Part shown: positions 1 to 11,780 of the stretch, in pieces | How the letters are laid out: each line of letters starts with the position of its first letter | How positions within the stretch are numbered: the stretch's first letter is position 1 | NCBI GenBank assembly: GCA_949128115.1 | Contig: OX421966.1 | Span: 64,415,416 to 64,479,415 of the forward strand | Reading direction: 5' to 3' | Source: Anaspis maculata | Lineage: Eukaryota > Arthropoda > Insecta > Coleoptera > Scraptiidae | DNA length: 64,000 bases | Notes under the pieces: model-generated | What the model was told of the DNA's origin: nothing | Seen by the model: only the letters and a program-made list of their open reading frames with translations | Databases searched by the model: none | Program-made: the position numbers and the translations under genes

Positions 1-30
1 GTTAGCTGTCAAAGCGCTATTATTCTTCAG

Positions 31-308
31 CTTGTGCTGCTTTAGCATCCCAACAAATTCGTTTGATGATGATGATATGACATACTGGGATACTAGCGCT
101 GGTTCCTCAGAATCTTACGCATCATCAACGGCTACAACAGGATCTTCGCTTGCTCCTACAATGCCACTTCCAATCAACTACACGGTCGTGAGCGCCAGCG
201 CCAGCTATTTCGATGCTTTGCTGGCCTGCAAGCAAGATGGCAAGGAGCTCGTAAGCATCGAAACCGTGAACGAATGGCATGAAATTGTCAGAATTCTTGA
301 AGATTTGG
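31..308 (+). CDS. C-type lectin domain gene, upstream visible exon (partial gene)
   Basis: This exon encodes the first half of a C-type lectin-like domain (CTLD). A Ser/Thr-rich linker (residues about 16-40 of the exon) precedes it, and the domain starts near YFDALLACKQDGKELVSI, which carries the usual first domain cysteine and the following helix. Insect proteins of this family are mostly secreted or membrane sugar-binding proteins of immunity or development; that role is family knowledge. An AG at 29-30 after a T-rich stretch makes a likely acceptor, so the signal-peptide exon probably lies left of the window. A codon for Met occurs later in the exon, but no start is assigned here. The exon ends in TTG G followed by the donor GTATGAG at 309. 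The phase (one base) matches the acceptor of the exon at 3800. The gene is incomplete at its 5' side. Confidence 0.72.
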
Positions 309-606
309 GTATGAGACTTTTTTGTACTTGAACGTCGCGTTGATCCGTATCGGTATAACAATATAGACCGTGAGCTAGCGGCCTTTGAGATCATGTCATT
401 TCTGACCGCACCATTTCATACTTCTTGTGGTGATAGCCACCCACATGGTAGTTGCTGAAACGCCAGTCTGCCTCCCCAAATCGAGTCGTCTTGGGGGCTG
501 CCAGTTGTCAAAAGTCCTCCAAAAAACCCAATTTTGCACCGTTATACCGATCGACTTGGAATTTGGTAAACAGACAGGGTCTTGCTGTCAAATGAGCTGA
601 TTAGTT

Positions 607-2272
607 TGTGATAAACCGCCCCAAAACGGCGATTAAACGCGCCACAGAGAGCACAGAGCAAGCGCGCGACTAGTTCCGCGTTCCGCCACGAGATGGGCGC
701 GCGCTCTCCAACCTACTACGGCTGACCCCGCGGCTCAGCGTAAGAGAGTTTTAGTACCGTTCAACGAATCATTTACAGATGGCGCAGGCGCTCTTGCCTA
801 CAATTACCAGCCTCGCCATCACGCGTAAAGACATTTTTGATGCGTGGCATCTCGAACAGTTCCCATCCATACTGTTCACATAACCTTTCCCATTCCTTGT
901 TCCATGGCTTCGGCCTATTTCGGTAATAGGTACCAGTCATTCTACTGACTCGTTGGAGTGTTGTTGCAATCAACTGGACGAACATTTCCAAAGCAGAACA
1001 ACCATGTCCTTCATTGGGCATAACCGTTCTCAAAAGGTCGTGGGGAATCCAGATGACAATTAACATCTCCAAACGTTGTACCTAGGTACCAACTCCATGT
1101 CCACGGTGTTCACTGAGTCTTTTCATCAAGATTCGCTGGTGTGCACCTGACTGGGGAGTATGAATGTGTTGTCTGTCCTGGCTACTGGCGTTCGTGGATA
1201 CTCCGTGTCCTGGAGCAAGTCTAGTCGTGGATGACTGTGTGAATGAGGTCTGTCCTGGCTACTGGCGTTCGTGGATACCCCGTGTCCTGGAGCAAGTCTA
1301 GTCGTGGATAGACTGTGTGAGAGGTCTGTCCTGGCTACTGGCGTTCGTGGATACTCAGTGTCCTGGAGCAAGTCTAGTCGTGGATAGACTGAGTGAATTT
1401 GGGGTTGGAGCGTGAATGAGGTCTGTCCTGGCTACTGGCGTTCGTGGATACCCCGTGTCCTGGAGCAAGTCTAGTCGTGGATGACTGTGTGAATGAGGTC
1501 TGTCCTGGCTACTGGCGTTCGTGGACACCCCGTGTCCTGGAGCAAGTCTAGTCGTGGATGACTGTGTGAATCAGGTCTGTCCTGGCTACTGGCGTTCGTG
1601 GATACCCCGTGTCCTGGAGCAAGTTTAGTCGTGGATGACTGTATGAGCAGAGCTACTCCGAGTAACCGGCAGGTCGTGGATCCGGCGTGTCCAGGCCGGG
1701 TTATTGCGTGAGTAGTTACGATTGTTGCTGGGAGATCGGCTGGTCGTGGGCACAAAGCTCCGGTAGTGTCCTGGCCGGATCTTGCCAGCACAGTCTGTGC
1801 GAATGAATGTGTGAATGAGGGGGTAAATTTGAGAGAAAGGTAGTCAGGTGCACGCTGCACACGTCGCACCGCATCGTTATCAAACTCCCCTCCGAACTGC
1901 GCTCTGTACTACGTCACACCCTCCCCTCGCGTCACGTGCTTTGTGGTAGGATCCTTTGCGGGATAGGTTTTTGTTATTCCCATCTCTTGGCTGTAATTAT
2001 TTGTGTAACAATTGCTGTAAATATTTATGTAACAATCACTGTCATTTTGTGTGAAACCCTTTTGTACGTAAATTAATTGTGTGTTCAATATACTTGTTAA
2101 ACTACATGCGAGTTTACTTTCCCTGCGGTCAGTAGGGTGGCGCCCGAGCAATCTAAGCTGAGAGAAACTTGAACCTATGCAAGGAGAGTTGACAACCCTT
2201 GACTACCTGAGTAAAATCCGAGCATCAGCGCTCATCATAAATAACGGGCGAACCCAAAGAACCCCCGTTACA
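607..2272. mobile_element. LTR-like insertion (possible solo LTR) inside the foldback element
   Basis: This block interrupts the left arm of the foldback element and is absent from the right arm, which shows it was inserted later. It starts TGTGATAAAC and ends CCGTTACA, the TG...CA ends of an LTR, and the 4-bp AGTT stands on both sides (603-606 and 2273-2276). Read on the minus strand it begins TGTAACGGGG, like many insect LTRs. It carries the 77-bp minisatellite. A minus-strand 99-codon frame at 773-1072 has no recognised domain. No gag or pol is present, so a solo LTR of unusual length or a non-autonomous insert are both possible. Confidence 0.5.
1172..1650. repeat. 77-bp minisatellite, about six copies
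   Basis: The core TCTGTCCTGGCTACTGGCG recurs at 1172, 1249, 1325, 1422, 1499 and 1576, giving a period of 76-77 bp. One spacing of 97 bp reflects about 21 extra bases (near 1397-1420). Copies are very similar, so the array is recent or homogenised. Degenerate related sequence (TGTCCTGGCCGG and similar) continues to about 1790. No array copy lies outside the 607-2272 insertion. Confidence 0.9.
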
Positions 2273-3799
2273 AGTTTTTGGCTGTCATCTGTCAAGTGGA
2301 AGTATCATAATAAAAAAAAAGTCAGAAGTTCTATTTCACAAAACCTGACTTGCAATATGTTATTCGAAACTCCTAAAAAAACTGCATCCAGAACAGTTTG
2401 AAGCACTCTTCTAACTGTCATTTGTGAGTTGATGAAAAATATCAAAGTTTAAAACTTTGACACTCATTTCTTCCAAATCTATCCGATGGATTGGCATCAA
2501 ATCCGGCATAAAGCATCCTACCATTTTCCAACAAGGCGTTGCGAATTTTTCATTTTCTCTTGGCCGTTGCCACCCGAGAGGGCCGCTCACCCGGATTTTG
2601 ACGAGGACGACACACGTTCAGTGTAGAACTCAACTCAGAGGGTCTTTCCTGCTTGGGGATTGACTTTTTTCTAAAAATTTTAACTGATATCAAAAACAGA
2701 TTGGATTGGGCGTCATGTATGCCTATTTTCAACTGCGACGCATCTCCGGTCTTCCGGCGGATATTAATTGCGGAATGTGCGATAATTGCTTTTTGAAAAA
2801 ATAGCCGCCGGAAAACCACGTCGCGTTTGAAAATAGGCCTACATTACACCCAATCTAATTTACTTTTGATATCAGTTGAAATTTGTCGGAAAAAGTCAAT
2901 CCCCGAGCAGAAAAGACCATCTGAGTTGAGTTCTACACTAAACGTGTGTCGTTCTGGTCAGAATCCGGTTGAGCGGCCCTCTCGGGTGGCAACGGCCAAG
3001 AGGAAATTTATTCGTAACGCCTTGTTGGGAAATGGTGGAAAACTCGAACTGCAAATTTAATTGGATTATTTTAGTTTCTTGCTTTATGCCGAATTTGATC
3101 TCAGTCTATCGGATAGATTTCGAAGAATAAAATGTCAAAGTTTTGAATTTTGATATTTTTTAATTACTGACGGATGAAAGTTAGAGGGGTACTTTCAACT
3201 GTCCTGAATACAGTTTTTTTAGAGCTTTCACATATTGCAAGTTAAGTTTTGTGAAATGAAACTTTCTTCATTTTTTGATAATGACACTTCCACTTGACAG
3301 ATGACAGCCAGAAACTAATCAGCTCATTTGACAGCAAGACCTTGTCTGTATACCACATTTCAAGTCGATCGAATCAACGGTGCAAAATTGGGATTTTTTG
3401 GGAGACTTTTGACAACTGGCAGCCCCCCCAAGACGACTCGCTTTGGGGAGGCGGACTGGCGTTTCAGCAACTACCATGTGGGTGGCTGTCACCACAAGAA
3501 GTACGGTGCGGTCAGAAATGACATGATCTCAAAGGCCGCTAGCTCACGGTCTAATATATTCATGCCCTTTTCTCCCTGGTATGACTGGAACGAAACTTAT
3601 TCTTTTCTGTAACAATCCATGGACGCTAGGAGTCTACGGCCGGTGGCGTCTGAAAGTACTCGGCCAGCTTCCTTCAGGTGCCATGAACCGTAGTTTTCCC
3701 GCATCCTCCTGGATTGCTACGTGCAAATTCAAAGTTTTGCTGAGATCGGTCATGAGAAAAATCCGACTTCAAGGATTGAGCTACTGTGAACAATTCCAG

Positions 3800-4077
3800 G
3801 GTACGACAGCCAACAAAGGTACCTGTTCTGGACGTCTGCCAACTCGTTGAATCAACCTCATTCGAAAAACTTCTTCTGGATGAGCAACGGAAGTCTCATT
3901 CCATTATACTGGCCCTTCTGGAACGCCGGTGAACCTAACGATGCAAATTCAACAGTAAATTACAACGAACAGTGTATTGAGATATATTGTCTCGCAGGCA
4001 AATTCGGATTGAACGATCGAAATTGCGAGATGGAGCACGGATACATATGCGAAAATCGTGAACCGTGTGCGGTTTAG
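3800..4077 (+). CDS. C-type lectin domain gene, last exon with stop
   Basis: This exon completes the CTLD begun at 31-308. The acceptor CAATTCCAG ends at 3799 and the joined Gly codon restores the frame. Visible landmarks are LFWTSAN, FFWMSNG, WPFWNAGEPND, EQC, LNDRNC and GYICE. The GEPND segment contains an EPN triplet, the calcium and mannose-type ligand motif in this family, and LNDRNC stands where the WND-type motif is expected. Three domain cysteines are present. The protein ends only about seven residues after the last domain cysteine, so the lectin fold is C-terminal. The TAG stop is at 4075-4077. The exon is intact, in contrast to the damaged transposon genes around it, so this is likely a functional host gene. 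Sugar specificity is an inference from the EPN triplet only. Confidence 0.8.
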
Positions 4078-6344
4078 CTGAAAATATCTTTTTCAGTTGT
4101 CAAATTGAGTCAAAAAAAAAAGAGTAAGCATCAGCATTTTTTTGTTCAACTAGTTTCGACGAACTCCGAGATAGTCTGATAGTTTCTGAGCTGTTTCAAT
4201 TTCCGACATAAAGTTAGTAGCACTTACTGAGTAGGGTAAGGACGAAAACTTCTAGCTTACATTTGAACCTCCCAGTTATGTCCAAATTCTCAAGAAATCT
4301 CTCAAGTTTGGGATTAGAAATGATGCCGGAATTCTCCAGGTAATTTCGGAGTTGCCAAGCTCATCTGAGTCAGTAATACCAAGGTCGAGACAAAATTGGA
4401 GTCAGAGTTTACAATTTTTTTTATTTAATTTAGTACCGACTAAGTATAAGGAGTTTAGTCGGATTCACTGAACTAGGTACCCAATTATTGGTCTGCTATG
4501 CTCGCTAAAAGCAAATCCGTGTGTCGCATAGCACGTGAAATGTAAACAGTGGGGCCGACCCCATGAGATATTGGTGCTCGTTGTAAATCCTTACCTTGTG
4601 TTGGAAGACACAGGGGTACGGCGAAATTCCCGTATTAGTGGAGGAAAGCATTCACCGGCGTCGGTGTAAGGTCTCATTGCGGAAATAGACCGACGCTGAA
4701 TGAACAAAAAAAATTCTTTAATTCTGAACGATGTTGCAGTGTCAAGCGAATCGGTAGGTGTGTGAATGAGGTAAAGATATTTTCAACGATTCCTGAGCTT
4801 TCGTCGCCGTCGTGAGAGATGTTATGCTACTTCTTCGACACGACTCGCGGGACTTGTTGAGTGATCGCTGCTTGGCAAACCTGCGAAGTAAAAGAATTTC
4901 CATTTTCTTGTTCTAAAACCTTCCCCTCTGGTCTTCTTCAGCATATCGGACTCTTCGAAAATGTTCCGACCGCGTCTTCTTTGGCTTTTCAAGAATTGAA
5001 CATTGCTTCAACGGAAGATTCATAGTAATTCCAAGTCCCATTCCAGACTTGCGACAGTTAACTAAATATAACAGAGAATACGACAAACACGCAAATATCG
5101 CGCCTTTGAAGGCCTTAGTGGGCACCAGAACAGAAAAATTTGGCGTCTTTACATTCAATTGATTCACCACCATGAAATCTTATGCTCGCCATGTTTCAAG
5201 AATAATTAATTTTGCTAAAGGGTTATGCAGTGAGCTCGGTAAGTAATTGCAGGCTGATTGAACTTCAGTGCTCAAGATCTCGTACTTGGCTACCCGACCA
5301 GAACGATAGAGATGAACGTCCCTACGTTGCAAGGTTGTTTCCAGCGTCCTCGTGCCAGCCTTAGGCTTTTGACTGTCGATTTTCTACAAACTCACAAAGG
5401 TCTTTTTCCCGTAAAAGCACGAACAAAGAACTTTCCAGAATTTCCCCCTATGCGCCATCGATTGGTAATGCCACTTGGTTGCATCTGGTGGTGGAGATTG
5501 CATTCAGTTTGGGAAATTCCTGTCAGCTTGTAAACCCTTACTTCACTAGTTGAATGCGTAAGTTCTACGTGATGGTGTCTCGAAGTTTTTGCTTTTGACT
5601 TGGATAAGGAATCTTACTACTTCAAAGATTCCATGGTTATTGGTAGAGCACTTCTGGACTTGATTTTCGTTCAGATCAAATGACTCACAGTAGACCTTGG
5701 ATGATCACTGCCAACAGCCGAACGAGGTCTGAATTCTTGGATGAGGTCTGAACTCTCGCAAACAGGACACGTTTCCTTAAACTGACAGTAGGTTTCCTTA
5801 GGAGAGACTGAAAAAGTTTTTTCAGAAGCGTCAAGTCCAGCTGTTTAGTTGATTCGAACATGATACTAATAAAGCACAAGTGCAGGTCACAAAACCCGCT
5901 ACTTCTGCAACAGAGCCTGAATGGCTTGAGGTCCAATTTTTTGCCTGTCGATATGTCGCTTGCTAATTTCCTAACCGTGCATTTCGTCTCGTTTGTCGGC
6001 AGTCTTTGGGAAACCGAGAAGGTCAAGCTATGCCTCGAGCTATGCTTCCTGTTCTACATCCCGAAACTTTCTGGGTTTCAAGTCGTTCTCATGCCGCTCG
6101 TTTGGTTTTCCAAGAGCTGCCAACAGTAGCTTGGCATTCTTTAGAATTTCGGCGGTCACATCATCTTATGTACCTAAGAGTCGATACCCCAAGATACATC
6201 CTGGAAGTGAATAACAAATTCAGGTACCTATGAACGTAGGTACGTGCAAAGTTGGCAACGGTATCTCAGCCGGTTTCAATTTAGTTCACCGGTTTCACAC
6301 TTGCGATCGATCTCCTTTGGATTAGCTCAGCAGGCAGCATGCTC
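4078..6344. other. No gene recognised
   Basis: This stretch follows the lectin stop codon and may include its 3' untranslated region. Several frames of 70-110 codons occur on both strands (for example 4913-5173 minus, 5258-5533 plus, 5685-6026 minus), but they overlap one another, lack domains I recognise and show no splice partners. I see no terminal repeats here. Confidence 0.4.
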
Positions 6345-7355
6345 GTATGAGTTGCAAAACATCAAAGCAAAGGGATGAGAGATATTCAGGTGAGAAAAAG
6401 TGAACACCATCTACCTCCACCGCCGCTGAATCAATAATAATACATCGTCCTGTTGTAGCTACTAAATTAGTTGAGTGCTAAAGTAATCAAGCCTACCGAA
6501 GCATGGGCATTCAATTTTAATTTTATGTTGTAGACACATTCGAAAGTTTATCAGTTTCACCCTGTACCTGCGCCTGAGAAAAAACCTGTTGTAGATTCCA
6601 GTATCATTACGTTTCAAACTCTGGCGCACCCCCGCAGCGTTGGCCATAGGAGGGTTTGATCCTTTAAACGAAGCTCAGCAGGAGAACGCTCCTGTGTCAA
6701 CTTCGCAGGAAGGATTTAAAATCTCTCTCGGCTCTCGTCCTTGGCATCCTCTCGCTTTCCTCCTTCTCCTCCATCTGCCCGTCTCTCCCTTTCTCGCTCT
6801 CTACCCAGACTTGATCCGGGCCACAATGCTCTGGGTCAGGGATTGTTTTCGCTTCGAACTCTTCCCGCCCGGCCCCCGACACCTCCCCTCTTCCCTGTCC
6901 CGCTGTATGCGACCTTGTCACGAGCACTGGTGGAAAATTACTCGTATACCTGCACAACAGGTGCTGGTTACGCTTGAATTAGCGAGGTGAAGGATAACGG
7001 TTTCTTTGGAATACCTTTTTTTAATTCGCACAAGGGGTAGTATAACGACAAGTTAGAAGGAGAACGGAGAGAGGAAGGAGGAGAGAGAACAGCAAAGAGA
7101 AAAAAGGAACGAGGTGAAATGAAGTGCGGTGCAATCCCTTTCGATAATTTTCGTATTACGGTTATATCCCTTTTGGCTGACGGGACTGTTCTCCTGACAG
7201 CGGGAGCTTTGCTCCACCTCAGTGTTGATACCTTCAGCGCTTTGGCACATTGAAAAATTGCTTTTAGCATGTCTCACTCGCAGAAAACGGTGATGGGTGC
7301 TCACTTTTCTCACCTGAATGTTTCTCATCCCCTTTATCCGCAAGGTCGCTCATAG
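6345..7355. mobile_element. Inverted-repeat element of about 1 kb
   Basis: Positions about 6348-6411 match the reverse complement of about 7282-7355. Shared parts are GGGATGAGA, ATTCAGGTGAGAAAA and CACCATC/CACCCATC. The arms are imperfect. The interior is pyrimidine-rich around 6715-6900 and codes for nothing I recognise; its frames of 80-116 codons are low-complexity. The exact ends and a target duplication could not be fixed. Confidence 0.45.
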
Positions 7356-7739
7356 CTGTCATGTTTTGAAGCTTGTGTGAACACGTGTAACGATTTGCGT
7401 TTAGTTTATTGTTCACGTTTCCGCTTCTGGTGATCACAAGTGGGATCTTAAACCCTACGTGTCGAGACTGCCTCTCTACCCTAATTCTAGCTTGCGAGCC
7501 CCGTAATGAGTTCCTTGGTATTCAGAATTTGAAACCTAATGAACTTGATTAGACATTAGACGTTAGAAATTTATTTATTGAATAATAAACCAGCTGCTCC
7601 CACCCTGTAACTCCCTAGGCAAAACAAGTCCATCTGGCAGCATATGGGCACTTATTTTGAAATTTTTTGGAATTCTCGCATTTCGGGAGTGTCACGTTAC
7701 TAAGAACTCTTCTACTTGGTGGTTGGTAGATGGCATGGC

Positions 7740-8297
7740 TTATATGGTTTTTGAACCAAAAAACTATGATGGTGAATACAAAAAATGTGCGAAAAAAACG
7801 GCAGAGACTTGTGATTGATTACGAAAATCAATGACAAAACCATCGATGATCGATATAGAATACCAAACTTAGATAATTTTTTGATTTCTGGTTTCCATCA
7901 GATAGAAATGCACGCAGACAGCATTCCCAGAGCCGCTTCCAGCGTAGAAAACGGAAATTATGGATCTACCAGAATACCTCTCGGACTCCGAATTTCCCAG
8001 AAACGTTCCAGACTCATAAATAGCGTGTTACGAGGCCTACAGAACGAGGTTGTCTTTGTCTACATGGACGATGTTATCATTTTTTCAGCCTCTTTTGACG
8101 AACTCATTGCATTTTTGAAATCAGTCTACAAAAATCTCCTTAAATGTGATTTGAAAATTCAACTGAACAAAAGTGAATTCATGAGAAAGAAAGTAGAGCT
8201 CTTAGGGCATATTGGAAGAAACTGAGCCAAACACGAAAAATTCATAACGATTCAAAAAGTACCTGTTCCTAAAATTGTTCGAGAAAACAAATGGATC
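7740..8297 (+). pseudogene. Ty3/gypsy reverse transcriptase remnant, 5' part
   Basis: A broken gypsy-type pol segment. The frame at 7815-8225 has the RT landmarks YRIPNL, GFHQIEM and PRAASSVENG, then the catalytic box VFVYMDDVIIF (YMDD family, bases about 8056-8088) and the thumb start KSEFMRKKVELLGHI. The RT of these elements copies element RNA into DNA in cytoplasmic particles. Upstream bases 7740-7815 carry the preceding RT residues in a shifted frame. The frame closes at 8225, after which VPVPK-type linker residues remain visible to about 8297. There the Penelope-like element begins; pol resumes at 12327. Not functional. Confidence 0.82.
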
Positions 8298-8310
8298 ATT
8301 TTTAGGTTTG

Positions 8311-9060
8311 TATAAAAGTTGTAATAAGCTGTCAGCACAACTTTGTTTTTTGAAAATGATATTCGTTCGTAAATTGACGACTAGTTTTGGCTATAGAAAA
8401 TAGCCATGTTCACATTATAAAAATAAATACAATACTAAATAGAACGTAAACGATATAAATCTAATAAACTTACAGAATTGTGTGAAATTGAAGTAAAAAT
8501 GATGGTGTATAAAACTCTGATTGACAATGTCATTGAAAAAAGGTGTATATTGTTGAAATAATTATATCTTGAAGGACATTTACTGCTTTATTTGGGACCG
8601 AAAATTATTGGAGGCTTCTATAAGAATTTTGAATGTATCATGTCCAGGAAGCTTGTCGATTTGTTCATTCGATAAAATTTGGGTTTTGTTGTCTAAAGTT
8701 TTTGAAATTTCTAATGATTCTAATAAAATTCTACAATTGTAACTAAGTTCATTGTGAATAATTTTATGATCAATTGCTGGGTCGAAATTATGTTGTAAAA
8801 AAATAATATGTTCAGAACAATTTTGACAACTTAGTCTGTAAACACCTGATTTGTCCAAGTTATCCAATGTAAGTTTTGTGTTGACTAAACATTTTTTGAG
8901 GGTATTGTTGGTTCGAAAAGAAATGATAAGATTTTGGCTTGAATTTTTGAATATCTTTGAAATTTTGTTTGAAGGTTTGCCAAAATATAATAAAGATTCA
9001 TAAAATACAGGTGGTCTGTGATGAATTATATTTAAAGAATGTTTGTAAATGAATTTAGAA
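8311..9060 (-). pseudogene. Penelope-like element, left inverted copy (C-terminal pol)
   Basis: Minus-strand coding from about 9000 to 8580 shows the typical Penelope-like linker, FRTNNTLKKCLV, then LDKSGVYRLSCQNC, the start of the GIY-YIG endonuclease region, and a C-terminal tail with RILLESLEI. The central GIY-YIG part with its catalytic residues appears deleted. Penelope-like elements encode an RT fused to this endonuclease and often insert as inverted copies. The outer 8311-8580 is the 3' tail and mirrors 12005-12326. A 13-bp target duplication ATTTTTAGGTTTG (8298-8310 and 12327-12339) marks the insertion into gypsy. Confidence 0.75.
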
Positions 9061-9107
9061 AATAATTTATAGAATATTGAATTCTAATTTAAAATTGTCT
9101 TTTGACA

Positions 9108-9320
9108 CTGGAATTTAAAATTATCTTTCAAAATAACGAGGATAAGATAAAAGGATCAAGGATAAAATAATAAGGATGATTTGATGAATAAGGAATAATT
9201 GTATCCGTATGAGTTGGTTTTCTTTATTCTTCATTCCTTCTTTATCAAATCATCCTTCAAGTATCAAATTAGCTTCTTTTAACTGTTATTTTGAAAGATT
9301 ATTCAAAATTCCAATTCCAG
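9108..9320. mobile_element. Small MITE, about 210 bp
   Basis: The ends CTGGAATTTAAAATTATC and its approximate reverse complement at 9290-9320 form imperfect terminal inverted repeats. The arms continue inward (AAGGATGATTTGATGAATAA against TTCTTTATCAAATCATCC). It carries no coding sequence and sits between the Penelope-like arm and a LINE tail. Confidence 0.65.
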
Positions 9321-9321
9321 A

Positions 9322-9675
9322 AATTATAAAGTATAAAAATATTGACTATTTCGATATAAATATATGTTTGTTTTGAAAAACCCATCACTTTTCACCTGTG
9401 AAATTAGAGAACACGAATACGATACAAGACATAAAGATGAGTTAAGAAGCCAAAGAATGCATGTCATATATCTACAAAAAAATTGTACACATAGTATTAT
9501 TGAAATCTACAATCACATTCATCTAAGGTTCAAGGGACTCCCGTTGGGAATTCCTAAACCAAAACTGAAAAGGTTCTTTATTAGTAGGTCTTACTATGCA
9601 GTGGAAGAATCCCTGAATGACAATGATGCAAATTTTATTATGTTGTGCATGTCTTACTTCCATTGTCCTGGTTTA
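9322..9675 (+). pseudogene. LINE (non-LTR retrotransposon) C-terminal tail
   Basis: The frame at 9364-9711 carries the usual C-terminal end of insect Jockey/CR1-like LINE RT proteins. It has an EYDTRHKDEL-type segment, then IIEIYNHI, LP and a lysine-rich stretch, and ends in SYYAVEESLNDND. These residues follow the RT and thumb domains in that group; their role is not known. It is cut at 9676 by a palindromic element. The AT-rich 3' untranslated part resumes at 11562 and ends near 11780. The upstream RT is missing, so it is 5'-truncated. Clade placement is tentative. Confidence 0.65.
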
Positions 9676-9676
9676 T

Positions 9677-11561
9677 ACAGGGTGTTGCATGAGGAAACCG
9701 ACATAGCTTAAGGGTAGGTCCAGTTTTTCTAGGGGAACTAGGATCTCGCTTTGAAATTTTTCTATCGCTTTTCGTTTTGATGTTACAGGGTGGATCATGT
9801 ATTTTGTCGAAGTTTTTGATGAGCTATATCTTCCGAATGGCTTATTGGATTGGACTGAAATTTGATAGGTATGATCTTCCAATGATAGCTCATACATTGC
9901 ATCATAAAGTTTTTCAGAAGTTTCAGGGCCGGACTGATTTTTTTTATTTTCAAAGTTTTTGTTAGAAAAGTCATATTTTTCAATGTTTTTTAGCAAAACC
10001 AGTATCAGATTCAGAAACACCAGAAAAAATGCTACAAGGAACATCCTTCAATTTCTTCGGCACACCCAAAGTCTTCCCAGAAAAAAATATCTCTCGAGAT
10101 TAGGGTCGGCTGCGATCTAGTGAAAATCAGTCTAGCACGCATTCTTTCACGGATCTTTGAGATGTTCATCCTCTAATTTAATGCTGTCATGGTTTTTTTC
10201 ACTCTTCCACATTAGTATCACTTGGTACGGCAAAAAAGACAAAAGTCCAGGACCGGAATCAAGTCTAGTGAACATTATTTCTAAAAATCCGATTTTTCAG
10301 TATTCAGTTGGAAAATTACAGCACAAAGTTATGGTGAAGTGGCTGAAAAATGCTCTTTTGTTTGCATTTGGAACTTTAGGTCACTTCAGAAACCAGCTAA
10401 ACAAATTTCTCCTTTTGTTGATTTCAAGAATGCAAAATATTATTTCCGAAACTTTTCGCGAACAAAATAAAAAGAAGCAAGAATGATAATTATTCAGAAA
10501 CGTAATTTTAATTTGTAGAAAACGAGCAATATCAATGTTTGTATGTTATGTTTATGTTAATGTTTATCAAATTTCGGAAATAATTTCTCTCTTGTCTGCA
10601 TTTGGAACTTCAGGTCACTTTAGAAACCAGCTAAACAAATTTCTCCTTTTGTTGATTTCAAGAATACAAAAAATTATTTCCGAAATTTGATAAACATTAA
10701 CATGAACATAACATACAAACATTGATATTGTTCGTTTTCTACACATTGAAATTACGATTCTGAATAATTATCATTCTTGCTTTTTTTTATTTTGTTCGCG
10801 AAAAGTTTCGGAAATAATTTTTTGTATTCTTGAAATCAACAAAAGGAGAAATTTGTTTAGCTGGTTTCAAATGCAGACAAAAGAGCATTTTTCAGCCACT
10901 TCACCATAACTTTGTGCTGTAATTTTCCAACTAAATACTGAAAAATTGGATTTTCAGAAATAATGTTCACTAGACCTGATTCCGGTCCTGGACTTTAGTC
11001 TTTTTTGCCGTACCAAGTGATACTAATGTGGGAAAGTGAAAAAAACCGTGACAGCATTAAATTAGAGGATGAACATCTCAAAGATCCGTGAAAGAATGCG
11101 TGCTAGACTGATTTTCACTAGATCGCAGCCGACCCTAATCTCAAGAGATATTTTTTCTGGGAAGACTTTGGGTGTGCCGGAGAAATTGAAGGATGTTCCT
11201 TGTAGCATTTTTTCTGGTGTTTCTGAATCTGATACTGGTTTTGCACAAAAACATTGAAAAATATGACTTTTCTAATAAAAACTTTGAAAATAAAAAAAAT
11301 CAGTCCGGTCCTGGAACTTCTGAACAACTTTATGATGCAATGTATTAGCTATCATTAGAAGATCATACCTATCAAATTTCAGTCCAATCCAATATGTCAT
11401 TCGGAAGATATAGCTCATCAAAAACTTCGACAAAATACATGATTCACCCTTTAACATCAAAACGAAAGGCGATAGAAAAATTTCAAAGCGAGATCCTAGT
11501 TCCCCTAGAGAAACTGGACCTACCGTTAAGCTATGTCGGTTTCCTCATGCAACACCCTGTA
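9677..11561. mobile_element. 1.9-kb palindromic element with ACAGGGTG ends
   Basis: The element starts ACAGGGTGTTGCATGAGG and ends with the reverse complement, flanked by TA. The two halves mirror one another around about 10619, with an unpaired core near 10585-10665 that repeats part of the left arm (10365-10480) in direct order. Frames such as 9673-10044 minus and 11394-11654 plus are the same arm sequence read twice. No transposase is seen, so it is a non-autonomous foldback or MITE-type element. Confidence 0.85.
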
Positions 11562-11780
11562 TACATAAATTTGTTATTTATTGCTTTGTTATTTATTTCT
11601 TTGTTATTTATTACTTTGTTACTTATTTATTTATTCATTTATTACTGTTATTGATTCTTTTTCATTCGTATTATTGTTGTTTTTATTGTTAGTAGTATTA
11701 TATTGACGGGTTCTACAATGAAATTCTCTTTCTTTGAGAAATGTATATGTATTCTATTCTAGAATTAAATTTTGCTCAAC
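11562..11780 (+). other. LINE 3' untranslated tail
   Basis: AT-rich sequence, mostly TTATTTATT-like repeats, continues the LINE whose coding end is at 9675. It is interrupted only by the palindrome at 9677-11561. It ends where Penelope-like sequence resumes at about 11781. Confidence 0.55.

Larger units (their letters stand above)
365..3552. mobile_element. Foldback (long inverted repeat) element in the lectin intron
   Basis: Positions 365-606 and 2277-2760 read as the near-complete reverse complement of 2823-3552. Without the later insertion at 607-2272, the element would be one palindrome of about 0.75-kb arms around an axis near 2785. Both ends start AGACCGTGAGC and are flanked by AATAT at 360-364 and 3553-3557, a 5-bp target duplication. 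No transposase is visible. It lies wholly inside the lectin intron, so splicing may tolerate it. The superfamily is not assigned. The short reading frames inside the arms occur in both copies as mirror images and are not treated as genes. Confidence 0.8.

Noticed and set aside
1126..1869. Minus-strand frames of 81 and 132 codons with repeated SQDRPHSHSHPRLD-like peptides.
   Set aside because: They are translations of the 77-bp minisatellite, whose period is close to a multiple of three only in part. No evidence of a protein.
2136..2152. TGGCGCCCGAGCAATCT, resembling a retroviral primer-binding site for a lysine tRNA.
   Set aside because: Only about ten bases match, it lies inside the 607-2272 insertion, the LTR-like reading of that insertion is on the other strand, and no gag follows.
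6640..6990. 116-codon plus-strand frame with a leucine-rich hydrophobic stretch.
   Set aside because: It lies in pyrimidine-rich low-complexity DNA inside an inverted-repeat element, and frames in two other phases and on the minus strand are equally open.
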